From CAKZML01 sp963823435 (GTDB lineage: Bacteria > Pseudomonadota > Gammaproteobacteria > Steroidobacterales > BM003), in contig CAWGLN010000001.1 of assembly GCA_963823435.1 (NCBI GenBank), positions 496,001 through 560,000 on the forward strand: DNA of 64,000 bases, given 5' to 3'. Shown piece by piece: positions 9,953-18,033 of this stretch (position 1 is its first letter; the number at the start of each line of letters is the position of its first letter). The notes under the pieces were generated by a model. The model did no database searches and was not told the origin of the DNA. It saw only the letters and a list, made by a program, of their open reading frames with translations. The position numbers were made by a program, and so were the translations under genes.

Positions 9953-10807
9953 ATGAGTCGTTGGCAGATGGGCGCGCTAATCCTGGCCCTGGCTTGTTCA
10001 GCAGGAGGCTGTGACACGCACAAGCCCGCATTCGAACTCCTTCGAGTCATCGAGGTGCAGGGACGCCAGGGCGTTGCGACGGACGGTGATGTGTACTTCG
10101 TGAGCGGAAGCCAGGCGCTCTATGTGTATGACAAGCAAGGACGGTTGCTGGCCGGCAATGAAACGCCGTTTGCGGGAATGGAGGCAGAAGCCAATCATAT
10201 TGGCGACATCAGCGTCCACGACGGTGAACTCTATGCCGGTATCGAGCAATTCCTGTTTGGCAAAGCCCAGGATATTCGGATTGCCGTGTATGACGCCAGT
10301 TCGCTGGCATACAAGCGAGCGATAAGCTGGAGTCCCGCGTCAGGTCAGGTCGAGGTGAGCGCGGTCGCCGTAGACACAGACAACGATACGATATGGATGA
10401 CCGACTGGACCAATGGCGCTGAGCTGTATCACTACTCCCTGTCAACAGGAGAATACACCGGAACAATGCACCTCAATCCTGCTCCCTCTGCGCCGCAAGG
10501 CATTACCGTTCACGCAGGCTACCTCTATATCACCGCTGACGATGGCGACGCGGAGACAGAAGAGGCTGACGGACTCTGGCAGGTGCCCGCTGATCCGCTC
10601 GCCCAGTCAGGCAAGCCGGTGCGAATCAAGGCCTTCACTGAATTTCGCCGCGCGGGCGAGGTGGAAGGCCTCGACTTCGACCAGCAGGCCGGCGAGATGG
10701 TGGTCTTGAGCAACCGGGGCAAACGCATCGTCCAGGGCATGCCGACCGGATTGTATCCCGGCTATGACAGGGAGATCCATGAGCTATATGTGTATCGCGT
10801 GCGCTAG
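9953..10807 (+). CDS. putative beta-propeller-like lipoprotein
   Basis: This is a 284-residue exported protein. ATG 9953 is preferred over the ATG at 9947 because GGAG at 9941-9944 is then eight bases away. The signal sequence ends CSAGGCD, a lipobox. The mature part has repeated blade-like strands (GDVYFVSGSQALYVYDKQGR, GDISVHDGELYAGIEQF, VSAVAVDTDNDTIWMTDW, APQGITVHAGYLYITADDG), consistent with a six-bladed propeller of the SMP-30/phytase-like kind. No catalytic residues are evident. It is transcribed alone and convergently with the AgmX-like pseudogene. Function unknown. Confidence 0.72.
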   Translation: MSRWQMGALILALACSAGGCDTHKPAFELLRVIEVQGRQGVATDGDVYFVSGSQALYVYDKQGRLLAGNETPFAGMEAEANHIGDISVHDGELYAGIEQFLFGKAQDIRIAVYDASSLAYKRAISWSPASGQVEVSAVAVDTDNDTIWMTDWTNGAELYHYSLSTGEYTGTMHLNPAPSAPQGITVHAGYLYITADDGDAETEEADGLWQVPADPLAQSGKPVRIKAFTEFRRAGEVEGLDFDQQAGEMVVLSNRGKRIVQGMPTGLYPGYDREIHELYVYRVR

Positions 10808-10900
10808 TCTTTGCTCGACGGGCAGCCCCATCCGGATTAGCCTGTACATATCGGCGATTACAGTCACTTCGCCAGTGCGAGTCGTAGCCAGGCAGCCCCT

Positions 10901-11825
10901 CTAGGCCGGGAAGAAGTCTATCGGCTTGGTCGTCGTTACAGTCGCAACATCTTTATCCTCAAACTGAAACATCTTTATGCGCTGGACCAGCTTGCGCTGC
11001 ATTTCTTCATCATCCAGCTCGCTCGACAAGATTTCGACTGCTGTAACTTCACCCGAGGGTGCAATGGTTAGCTGCAGCACCAGCTTGCCTTGCAGCGCCG
11101 GGTTGCGTCTGCAGTGCACGATTATAAAGCGCAAAGATCGAACCCTTGTTCTTGTCGAACACCAGCTCGATTTCCTCACGACTGCGAGATGGCGCGCCAC
11201 CGCCCTTGACCACCTGTGGTCCCGCTTCAGCCATACCTGCAACCGGGCTGCTTACCCGGGTTGTGGATCGGCCTTCCAGCCCGCCACCGCCGGTGTTTCG
11301 GCTCATACTGTCGGTATTGATACCGCCGCTACCTTTGCCTGCGCTTGAAGCTATGACCGCGCGCTCAACCCTGGCCGCCCTGCCGGCACCCTGGCTAAGC
11401 CCCTGGGTACCCAATGCATTGCTAACTGCGGCGCTGTCACGCAAATCAGCGAGTTGCTCCGCAAACGGCAGTAAACCGGCCTTGGCCGCATTCTCACGTG
11501 CTTTTGCGCGCGGCTGTTGCGCCACTGGCTCCGGCTTCGGCTTCGTCACAGCCGCAACTTTTTCAGGCTGCTTTATAACCGGTTCAAGCTTCTGCTCAAT
11601 TACTGGCGGGGGCGGTGGCACCTGCTTTTCCAGTAATAATTTGGCGAAGCGTGGCGGCAATTCTTCAATCTGACTGGGATCCGGTTCCGGCACAGGTAAC
11701 CAGGGCATGACTATACAAAAAGCCAGCACGGCCAGCGCAAACTGTTTTAGCAGCTTGCGAAACTGGTCATCCTGCTCCTTGGCGGTCTCCCACGGGAGCT
11801 GATAGGTTCTGTAAGTGACAATCAC
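10901..11825 (-). pseudogene. AgmX/TonB-like energy transducer, frameshifted duplicate
   Basis: This is a near-copy of the intact gene at 14379-15305. From GTG 11825 it keeps the cytoplasmic start (MIVTYRTYQLPWE), the membrane segment (about 31-46), the proline-rich PPPPPVIEQKLEP linker and the conserved SREEIELVFDKNKGSIFALYNRAL. The frame then changes: the intact copy reads ALRRNPALQG, while here one extra base at about 11107-11113 gives ALQTQPGA and a stop at 11049. The original frame continues as RNPALQGKLVLQLTIAPSG to the stop at 10901. The C-terminal AgmX/PglI-type domain would be lost. Whether this is decay or an indel error cannot be settled here; the intact paralogue makes decay plausible. 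Confidence 0.87.
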
Positions 11826-11855
11826 TATTGCTACACCTTTTTCATATGTTCCGGG

Positions 11856-11897
11856 TCATCGACCCGTCACCTCGGCCATTATCTGACCTGCTTCCGA
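11856..11897 (-). pseudogene. 3'-terminal fragment of an exbD/tolR gene
   Basis: Directly upstream of the AgmX-like pseudogene lie about 40 bases matching the last codons of the intact ExbD gene at 15336-15863. The residues read GQIMAEVTGR-stop against GQVMAKVTGR-stop. Homology stops at about 11897, so the duplicated segment carried only the tail of exbD. This marks one breakpoint of the segmental duplication. Confidence 0.75.
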
Positions 11898-11993
11898 TAC
11901 CTACGAATTCGGCCTATTATCGGCGCGGATGGTCGGCAGACCATTTCCCGGGCATTCGCCGGCCCCAGAATCAGACAAGGTGGAGTGTGTTTC

Positions 11994-12839
11994 GTGAGCG
12001 ATACTAGTTCGAAAACGACGGTTCTGATCCTGCTCGCTGCCATCCTGGCTGGCGCGCTCTGGTTTTTCCGTAACGACATCCGGCCGCTGACGGAGGCGCC
12101 CGTAGCAGTGCAACCCGAGCTGGCTGTTGTAGAGCCGGAGACCGGCAACCAGGAGGCCCTTGTCCAGGGCAGTCCAATGCACCCGGTTGAGACCACCGGG
12201 CTATCAGGTTCACCAGGCGAGCAACGCGCACCGTTGCCGCCACTGGATGAAAGTGACGGTGAAGTCTTGCAGGCATTGATCGATACTTTTGGACCCGACG
12301 TCGAACGTGTGCTGGTCAGCCAGGCACTGGTCGACAAGTTCGTAGCGACTGTAGATAACCTGCCGGGTAATTATCTTGCCGAGAAAATCCGGCCCGTTGC
12401 CGTACACCCGGAAGCATTTAAAGCGGATCCGACCAGCGATGCCGAGCAGTTCACGCTGAACCCTGCCAACTACCAGCGATACGATCCTGCCGTGAATCTT
12501 GTAACCGCGGTCGATCTCAATGATGTCGTGGCCATGTATCGCCGCTATTACCCGCTATTTCAGGAGTCCTACGTGCGACTTGGCTACCCAAAGGCTTACT
12601 TCAATGATCGCGTGGTGGCGGTGATCGATCACCTGCTGGAAACTCCCCGGGTTGAAGACCCCATCCTCCTGGTCCGGCCCCATGTGCTCTACCAGTTTGC
12701 CGACCCGGAACTTGAAGCGCTTTCCAGCGGTCAGAAAATCCTGGTTCGTATGGGTCCAGAACACGCATCTAAGGTCAAGCAGGTCCTGGAAAACTTCCGC
12801 GCACTCATCGTGCAAGCGCCGAAACAGGGGTCTTACTGA
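11994..12839 (+). CDS. DUF3014 domain-containing membrane protein, copy 2
   Basis: This 281-residue paralogue of the 5639-6472 gene starts at GTG 11994, again with GGTGGAG upstream. The N-terminal anchor (TTVLILLAAILAGALWFFRN) is identical to copy 1. The linker differs freely, and the DUF3014 domain from LQALIDTFGPDVERVLVSQ to KILVRMGPEHASKVKQVL is highly conserved. Divergence in the linker with strict conservation of the domain suggests both copies are or were under selection. It stands head-to-head with the AgmX-like pseudogene and the exbD fragment, placing it at the edge of the duplicated block. Confidence 0.87.
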   Translation: MSDTSSKTTVLILLAAILAGALWFFRNDIRPLTEAPVAVQPELAVVEPETGNQEALVQGSPMHPVETTGLSGSPGEQRAPLPPLDESDGEVLQALIDTFGPDVERVLVSQALVDKFVATVDNLPGNYLAEKIRPVAVHPEAFKADPTSDAEQFTLNPANYQRYDPAVNLVTAVDLNDVVAMYRRYYPLFQESYVRLGYPKAYFNDRVVAVIDHLLETPRVEDPILLVRPHVLYQFADPELEALSSGQKILVRMGPEHASKVKQVLENFRALIVQAPKQGSY

Positions 12840-13381
12840 CCCACTGCGAAGCGGGATTTGCGATCCGATTTGCCTCGTAATATGCGCCTTATTGACGTTA
12901 TCGATTACGACCTCGCGCTATGTGTGTACGCGCGGGCAGTTATGGATGCAACCCTTGTGGTCGCTTACTTTACCTCGTCAACAGGATAGTACTTGGGCTG
13001 GGTCTCGCCCCCAGCGAACCGGCAATTGGCGGCTACATGTACGCCTGACAAGCCGCAGGATGAAAATTTCGCCGGGTGCCAACAACCCGCCACCCATTGG
13101 GATTTCAGCATTCCTCGAGGAAGGAGATCGTACCGACCCGTCACTCGGCAACGACGTCTGGAAGCAGCGCGTGGCAAACGTTTGGCAACAGATGATTGCT
13201 GCCCCTGGGCTTGCCGCCCCAAGAACTCACTACCAATACACTTGCCGCGACGCGGACCACTCAGATAAGTTGCCAGGTCATTCACGTGTAAAGAAGTACT
13301 CTGCTTTCCCTGGTAGACAATTCTGATATTCTAAAATTCGAGTTGAGGCCTTGTCCGTTCGATGCATTGAGGTAATCACAT
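12840..13381. other. intergenic region, no confident gene
   Basis: About 540 bases precede the DsrE2 gene. A 106-codon minus-strand frame (12965-13285) and a 91-codon plus-strand frame (12993-13268) overlap each other, and neither resembles a family. An AT-rich stretch at about 13320-13345, including TATTCTAAAATT, is a plausible -10 region for the DsrE2-TusA transcript. Confidence 0.4.
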
Positions 13382-13927
13382 ATGTCTACCCAAGTCAGCC
13401 CGATTCCCGGCACCAGCGCCCACAACCCGGAACCGGTTGCTGCCCCGAAAACCAAGAGCATGTCTATAATCGTGACCAAGGGGTCGCTCGACTGGGCGTA
13501 CCCGCCGTTCATCCTGGCGACCACCGCGGCGGCGATGGGTCTGCCGGTCACGATGTTCTTTACGTTCTATGGACTGCCGCTACTGCTGAAAAAACTCGAC
13601 CTGCAACTGACGGCCGCGGGTAATCCGGCCATGAAAATGCCGATGATGGGTGGCCATGTGGGCCTGCCAAACCTGCTGACCGCTGTTCCCGGTGTCGATG
13701 CAGCCTGCTCAAAAATGATGAAAAACCTGATGAACAAGAAAGGCGTTGCGTCCATCGAAGAACTGCGTCAGCTCGCGATCGAAACCGAAGTGCGCATGAT
13801 CGCCTGCCAGATGACGATGGATCTATTTGAGTACACGCTAGACGACATGATAGAAGGGCCTGAACTTGGAGGCGCCGCTACCTATATCGAATGTGCGGCA
13901 CAGGCCGATATCAATCTATTCATTTGA
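13382..13927 (+). CDS. DsrE/DsrF/DrsH-like family protein (DsrE2-type)
   Basis: This 181-residue protein has an N-terminal Pro/Ala-rich segment, then KSMSIIVTKGSLDWAYPPFILATTAAAMG and VTMFFTFYGLPLLLKK. That is the hydrophobic DsrE2 core, followed by the typical MPMMGGHVGLPNLLTAVPG segment and C-terminal helices with MIACQMTMDLF. DsrE2-type proteins take part in sulfane-sulfur trafficking and are usually encoded beside TusA or rhodaneses, as here. The start at 13382 has GAGG about nine bases upstream. With tusA 22 bases downstream it forms a two-gene operon. Which sulfur carrier reaction is served is not evident; no dsrAB or hdr genes are present in the window. Confidence 0.9.
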   Translation: MSTQVSPIPGTSAHNPEPVAAPKTKSMSIIVTKGSLDWAYPPFILATTAAAMGLPVTMFFTFYGLPLLLKKLDLQLTAAGNPAMKMPMMGGHVGLPNLLTAVPGVDAACSKMMKNLMNKKGVASIEELRQLAIETEVRMIACQMTMDLFEYTLDDMIEGPELGGAATYIECAAQADINLFI

Positions 13928-13949
13928 GCCGCTTACGGAGCGTTAGAAC

Positions 13950-14180
13950 ATGACCGACCACACGCTGGATGCGAAGGGGCTCAACTGCCCGTTGCCGATT
14001 ATCAAGGCTCGCAAGGCTCTCAAGGAAGTGCCCACCAACGGCACTCTCGAGATCCTTGCCACCGATCCGGGATCGGTAGCTGACTTCCAGGCCTTTTGCC
14101 GCATGACCGGTAATGAACTTATCGAACATTCACGGGATGGCGATGTTTACCGGTTTCTGATTAAACATTCTGCTGCCTGA
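13950..14180 (+). CDS. tusA: TusA/SirA family sulfur carrier protein
   Basis: This 76-residue TusA-fold protein carries the signature Cys-Pro-x-Pro motif at residues 13-16 (LNCPLPIIKARKAL). Cys13 is the persulfide-carrying residue of the family. A short beta-alpha-beta domain ends in YRFLIKH. TusA proteins pass sulfane sulfur between rhodaneses, DsrE-type partners and acceptors for tRNA thiolation, molybdopterin work or sulfur oxidation. Coupling to the DsrE2 gene suggests a dedicated relay. The length is normal and no motif residue is missing. Confidence 0.94.
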   Translation: MTDHTLDAKGLNCPLPIIKARKALKEVPTNGTLEILATDPGSVADFQAFCRMTGNELIEHSRDGDVYRFLIKHSAA

Positions 14181-14378
14181 TGGAAATTCCTTCCCAGTCG
14201 CCAGTTGCGCCCATCAGAAGCATTAATCCGAATCGCTAGCGCTTGCAAAAAACGACGAAGGCTATGACGGAAGCTGCGATCCCTGACCTACTCTACAACC
14301 CGGGATAATACTCGTGCTACGTCTGTGTCGCTTAGCGATCATCTCGCAGCAATCGCTGTTCATGCCGGCACTTCCCGA

Positions 14379-15305
14379 CTAGGCCGGAAAGAAGTCTATC
14401 GGTTTGGTGGTGGTCACAGTCGCGACATCTTTCTCCTCAAACTGAAACATCTTTATGCGTTGCACCAGTTTGCGTTGCATTTCTTCATCATCCAGCTCAC
14501 TTGACAAGATCTCTACCGCAGTCACTGCACCCGAGGGTGCGATGGTTAATTGGAGCACCAGCTTGCCTTGCAGCGCTGGATTGCGCCGCAGTGCACGATT
14601 GTAGAGTGCAAAAATCGAACCCTTGTTTTTGTCGAAGACCAGCTCTATCTCCTCACGGCTGCGCGACGGTGCACCACCGCCCTTTACAACCTGGGGTCCG
14701 GCGTCAGCCATACCGGCAACCGGACTGCTTACCCGTGTGGTGGAACGACCTTCCAGCCCGCCGCCACCTGTGTTGCGGCTCATACTATCGGTATTGATAC
14801 CACCGCTGCCCTTGCCAGCGCTTGAGGTAATCAACGACCGCTCAACCCTGGCTGCCTTACCGGCACCCTGGCTAAGCCCCTGGGTTCCCAGCGCATTGCT
14901 TACGGCTGCGCTGTCTCGCAGGTCGGCCAGTTGATCGGCAAAGGGCAACAGACCCGCCTTGGCCGCATTTTCACGCGCCTTTACGCGGGGCTGTTGAGGC
15001 ACCGGCTCCGGCTTGACCTTGGCCACCGGCACCACTACGTCGGGTTGCTTAACAACAGGCTCCAGTTTCTGCTCAATAACCGGTGGTGGCGGTGGTGGCG
15101 CCTGCTTCTCCAGCAACAGCTTGGCAAAGCGCGGGGGCAGTTCCTCGACTTGACTGCGATCCACCTCCGGCACCGGCAACCATGGCATGACGAGACAGAA
15201 AGCCAGTACGGCCAGCGCAAACTGTTTTAGCAGTTTCCGAAACTGGTCGTCCTGCTCCTTAGACATCTCCCAGGGGAGCTGATAGGTCCGATATGTGACA
15301 ATCAC
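14379..15305 (-). CDS. AgmX/PglI C-terminal domain, TonB-like energy transducer
   Basis: This 308-residue inner-membrane protein has a short cytoplasmic start, one membrane helix (about 31-48) and a proline-rich linker (PPPPPPVIEQ). A glycine/serine-rich middle with GINTDSMSRNTGGGGLEGR follows, then a C-terminal AgmX/PglI-type domain (REEIELVFDKNKGSIFALYNRAL to TTKPIDFFPA). It is the last gene of a TolQ-ExbD-ExbD-AgmX unit and would span the periplasm, transmitting proton-motive energy to an outer-membrane partner. The start is GTG 15305, preceded by GAAGGTG. It has a frameshifted near-duplicate at 10901-11825. The outer-membrane target is unknown; the TPR proteins upstream are candidates. 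Confidence 0.85.
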   Translation of the reverse strand: MIVTYRTYQLPWEMSKEQDDQFRKLLKQFALAVLAFCLVMPWLPVPEVDRSQVEELPPRFAKLLLEKQAPPPPPPVIEQKLEPVVKQPDVVVPVAKVKPEPVPQQPRVKARENAAKAGLLPFADQLADLRDSAAVSNALGTQGLSQGAGKAARVERSLITSSAGKGSGGINTDSMSRNTGGGGLEGRSTTRVSSPVAGMADAGPQVVKGGGAPSRSREEIELVFDKNKGSIFALYNRALRRNPALQGKLVLQLTIAPSGAVTAVEILSSELDDEEMQRKLVQRIKMFQFEEKDVATVTTTKPIDFFPA

Positions 15306-15335
15306 TATTGCTACACCTTCTTCATATGATCCGGA

Positions 15336-15863
15336 TCACCGGCCCGTTACCTTGGCCATAACCTGACCTGGTTCCGGAGCGGCCTGGGTAACAGCCAGGG
15401 ATATTTTCCCGTACTGTGCCGCCGTACAGCTCGCCATAATTTTCTTGAGCAAACTGTAGGGCAATTCGCGGTCACCCATGATGGTGACTTCGCGGTTCTC
15501 GACATCGGCTTCGTCGTTCTTGCGCCGCATTCTCTGGGTCTGCAGACGCAACTCGTTCTCAAGCTCGGCGATAACGACCTGCTCCTGGCGCATCACGTCC
15601 TTCACCTCGGCGACCAGCCGTCCCTGCACCAGTACCTGATCGGCAGTCACCATAATCACGACGTTCTCACGCGCCCTTTCCTCTGCATAGGATTCGGGCA
15701 ACTGGAGGTCTTTCGCATTCGGCAGTACTTCCACGTCCTGCGAGTTGACCAGCAGAAAGAACACCAGGATTGTGAAGATATCCATGAGCGAAATCAGGTT
15801 GAGCCCTCCAACACTGCGACGCTTGTGATGCTTTTCCATGCGCTTGGCTTTACGAGATTTCAT
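15336..15863 (-). CDS. ExbD/TolR family biopolymer transporter, second copy
   Basis: This 175-residue protein has a basic cytoplasmic start (MKSRKAKRMEKHHKRRSVGG), the ExbD signature LNLISLMDIFTILVFFLLVNS with the ion-channel Asp (Asp28) and a periplasmic domain. That domain is interrupted by a charged coiled coil (LENELRLQTQRMRRKNDEAD). ExbD/TolR dimers sit inside a TolQ/ExbB pentamer to conduct protons. It lies three bases after the first ExbD gene and 30 bases before the AgmX transducer, so co-translation is likely. Two different ExbD subunits may form a heterodimer. Confidence 0.92.
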   Translation of the reverse strand: MKSRKAKRMEKHHKRRSVGGLNLISLMDIFTILVFFLLVNSQDVEVLPNAKDLQLPESYAEERARENVVIMVTADQVLVQGRLVAEVKDVMRQEQVVIAELENELRLQTQRMRRKNDEADVENREVTIMGDRELPYSLLKKIMASCTAAQYGKISLAVTQAAPEPGQVMAKVTGR

Positions 15864-15866
15864 CGT

Positions 15867-16370
15867 TCACCTTCCCTGCGCCAGTAAGGGCGCATCCCCG
15901 ATTGAAATCTCGGGGAACAACTCGGCCCGGGAGAAATTTCCGGGCTCCTCGACACGGTAGGTACGTACGGCATCCATAACCTGGACCAGCGCCTCATAAT
16001 CAACGTCCGCCTCCAGCAGCAGAGTTACAGCAAGTTGATCAGGGAAGGTGGCTTTAACACGCTTCAAATAGGCATTCAGACCGTCCAGGTCATATTTTCC
16101 GTCGACCGTGGGCATATGACTTAACACACCCGCGTTACGGTCTCCCACCTCAATAGCGTCACGACGCACAATTACCTCAAGCGAAAATTCGGGCCCGGTC
16201 TCCTCGACCACTGACTCAGCCGATGGGAGGTTTAGCTCGAGTATCGCCATGCGCGAAAACACCGCAGTAATCAGCAGGAACGGCACCAGGATCACCATCA
16301 AATTCATAAATGACGTGATGTTGAGCTCTGGCGGCTCGTGCTGCCGCCGCTTTCTCCACCGGCTTCTCAT
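15867..16370 (-). CDS. ExbD/TolR family biopolymer transporter, first copy
   Basis: This 167-residue ExbD/TolR family subunit has a basic N-terminus (MRSRWRKRRQHEPPE) and a single membrane helix with LNITSFMNLMVILVPFLLI. The position normally held by Asp in the ExbD signature reads Asn here (FMNLM), which would remove the usual proton-carrying carboxylate. The second ExbD copy keeps Asp (LMDIF). The periplasmic part contains a predicted ExbD fold ending FSRAELFPEISIGDAPLL. It overlaps the upstream TolQ-like gene by four bases (ATGA), indicating translational coupling. A two-ExbD arrangement with one carboxylate-less partner recurs in gliding-type motors and may reflect a heteromeric stator. 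Confidence 0.91.
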   Translation of the reverse strand: MRSRWRKRRQHEPPELNITSFMNLMVILVPFLLITAVFSRMAILELNLPSAESVVEETGPEFSLEVIVRRDAIEVGDRNAGVLSHMPTVDGKYDLDGLNAYLKRVKATFPDQLAVTLLLEADVDYEALVQVMDAVRTYRVEEPGNFSRAELFPEISIGDAPLLAQGR

Positions 16371-17017
16371 GCTGCGTTACCGTCGGGACGGTTCTCAAAC
16401 ACCGTATTGAGGAACTTGACCGAAGCCATCTCCAGGCTGTCCACGAGTTCGGTGGTCTTGGTCTGCAACAGCGTGTGCACCAGCAGCAACGGGATCGCCA
16501 CCATCAGGCCGAATGCCGTGGTGTTCATGGCAACCGAAATACTCGCTGAGAGCAGGTCAGCTTTTTCGGCGGGATTGGCGCCGGAAACCGCTGTAAAGGC
16601 ATTGATCAGACCGATAATCGTGCCCAGCAACCCTAGCAAGGTGGCCATATTGGCGAAAGTCGCCAGGTAATGGGTACGCTTCTCCAGCCGCGGCATGACC
16701 TCCATCAGGCTTTCTTCCATCGCCTTCTCGATATCGTCGCGACGATTCGCCGTTACGCTGCGCTTCAGGCCATAGCTGATCACCGTGGCGATCGCGGCCT
16801 TGGACTTGGATGCCAGGCCCACGGCCTCATTGAATTTGCGTGCCCTGATGTACGGCGTGAGCTGATTCCACAGCGATTTGCTGCTGATTGTTGCCCGCGT
16901 GAGATAAACCCAGCGCTCTACGGCGATAGCTGCGCCGAATGCAAACACGATAACGATTGGGTACATAAATACCCCACCGTCCTGGAAAAAGTTAACTATG
17001 CTGCTGTAAATATCCAT
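16367..17017 (-). CDS. MotA/TolQ/ExbB proton channel family protein
   Basis: This 216-residue protein has three predicted membrane segments (about 15-33, 115-140 and 155-180). The family core is RLEKRTHYLATFANMATLLGLLGTIIGLINAF and SISVAMNTTAFGLMVAIPLLLVH. It forms the pentameric channel that, with ExbD, converts proton flow into mechanical work on a TonB/TolA-like partner. The start at 17017 has GGAGG at ideal spacing. It overlaps the ExbD gene by four bases and follows the TPR/secreted-protein genes, so the motor is the distal part of a longer operon. Confidence 0.94.
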   Translation of the reverse strand: MDIYSSIVNFFQDGGVFMYPIVIVFAFGAAIAVERWVYLTRATISSKSLWNQLTPYIRARKFNEAVGLASKSKAAIATVISYGLKRSVTANRRDDIEKAMEESLMEVMPRLEKRTHYLATFANMATLLGLLGTIIGLINAFTAVSGANPAEKADLLSASISVAMNTTAFGLMVAIPLLLVHTLLQTKTTELVDSLEMASVKFLNTVFENRPDGNAA

Positions 17018-17065
17018 GGCTTGCGCCTCCTGGTGTCGAACGTTGTAAATCTAAATCAATAACGG

Positions 17066-17398
17066 TTAATTACTCTTCGCCTTTGAGTCTGTGGCGTACA
17101 GCTGGTCAAAGTAGCGGACCTGGCGCTGAAAGACCTCGCGATCAATTGGCGCCAGCACTTCGTCAAGCAGGCTGTTGACCGGGCGGCCCGCCAGATCACC
17201 CACGCCGACGTGCTTCCACGGAACGATGTAAAGCACCTTCGGCAGTTCCTGGTTTCCGGTTACCGCGCTGGAATCCAGCTGCAGGATGTCACGCTGGTCC
17301 CCGGCTTGTGGCGGGGGCGTATCGGCCTCTTCCGCCACTACAGGGCCAGCGCAAAACATCAGTACCGCAAGCAACAATCTGTATTTATGGGTCAGCAT
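17066..17398 (-). CDS. small exported protein, function unknown
   Basis: This is a 110-residue product with a clear signal peptide (about residues 1-22, ending VVAEE). The short mature region includes the segment QELPKVLYIVPWKHVGVGDLAG, a proline/aromatic stretch, and a helical C-terminus rich in Asp/Arg. It starts one base inside the stop of the preceding TPR lipoprotein gene (TGATG overlap) and ends 48 bases before the TolQ-like gene. Comparable small proteins occur at this place in related TolQ-ExbD-AgmX clusters, suggesting a periplasmic accessory of the motor. That is inference from position only. Confidence 0.75.
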   Translation of the reverse strand: MLTHKYRLLLAVLMFCAGPVVAEEADTPPPQAGDQRDILQLDSSAVTGNQELPKVLYIVPWKHVGVGDLAGRPVNSLLDEVLAPIDREVFQRQVRYFDQLYATDSKAKSN

Positions 17399-18033
17399 CA
17401 GAGATCCCTCACCTGTGCCGTCTGCGGCGGACCGCCAATCCGGCTTTTCAAGTCGGCTATCCAGCGAGCGACGGCGGCATCACCTTCAGCCACCCCACAA
17501 AATCTTTGATAGGCCTGGTAATGCTCCAGGGCAGCCGGAAGATCCCGCAGATACAAGTCGTACAGAACCCCCAGGTTGTACCAGGCGTAGGCGTAATCCG
17601 GATCGGCGGCGACCGCGTCGAGCCAGGCGCGCTCGGCGGCTGCAAAATCACCACCGCGTCGCTTGAGCAGCCCCAGATGATTCAGTGCAACCGTATTCGT
17701 GCTGTCGAGTTCCAGGGCGCGTGAGAGCATCAACAGGGCTTCATCGTCGCGCTCCTGCTGAGCGTGAATAATGGCCAGATTGATGTATGCCGCTGCATAG
17801 TCAGGATAACGCTGTACAAAGACTTCAAATTTTGTGGCGGCGGCCGTCAACTCACCGGTCTCAAGCTGGGCCAGCGCATCGTCATATTGGCGCTGCACCT
17901 CGGCCGGGATTACTATCACCGCGGAGCCATCCTGCAGGTTTTGTGAAGGCCCGGGCGCCGCACAGCCTGCCGTGACAAACAGCAGTGCGAGCGAGCCATA
18001 CCTGACTATTCTGCTAATAGATTTTTGATACAT
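17398..18033 (-). CDS. TPR-repeat lipoprotein
   Basis: This 211-residue lipoprotein has a signal sequence ending FVTAGCAAP (Cys at about residue 24), then a short linker. Four or five TPR units follow (DDALAQLETGELTAAATKFEV, YINLAIIHAQQERDDEALLML, VALNHLGLLKRRGGDFAAAER, WYNLGVLYDLYLRDLPAALEHY). It overlaps the large TPR gene upstream by 20 bases. By position it would tether part of the TPR complex to the outer membrane, in the way PilF- or GltE-type lipoproteins do. Start ATG 18033. Confidence 0.88.
   Translation of the reverse strand: MYQKSISRIVRYGSLALLFVTAGCAAPGPSQNLQDGSAVIVIPAEVQRQYDDALAQLETGELTAAATKFEVFVQRYPDYAAAYINLAIIHAQQERDDEALLMLSRALELDSTNTVALNHLGLLKRRGGDFAAAERAWLDAVAADPDYAYAWYNLGVLYDLYLRDLPAALEHYQAYQRFCGVAEGDAAVARWIADLKSRIGGPPQTAQVRDL

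Noticed and set aside
12965..13285. 106-codon minus-strand frame with several cysteines, considered as a small iron-sulfur or exported protein
   Set aside because: Cysteine spacing fits no HiPIP or ferredoxin pattern, there is no good ribosome site, and an equally long plus-strand frame overlaps it.
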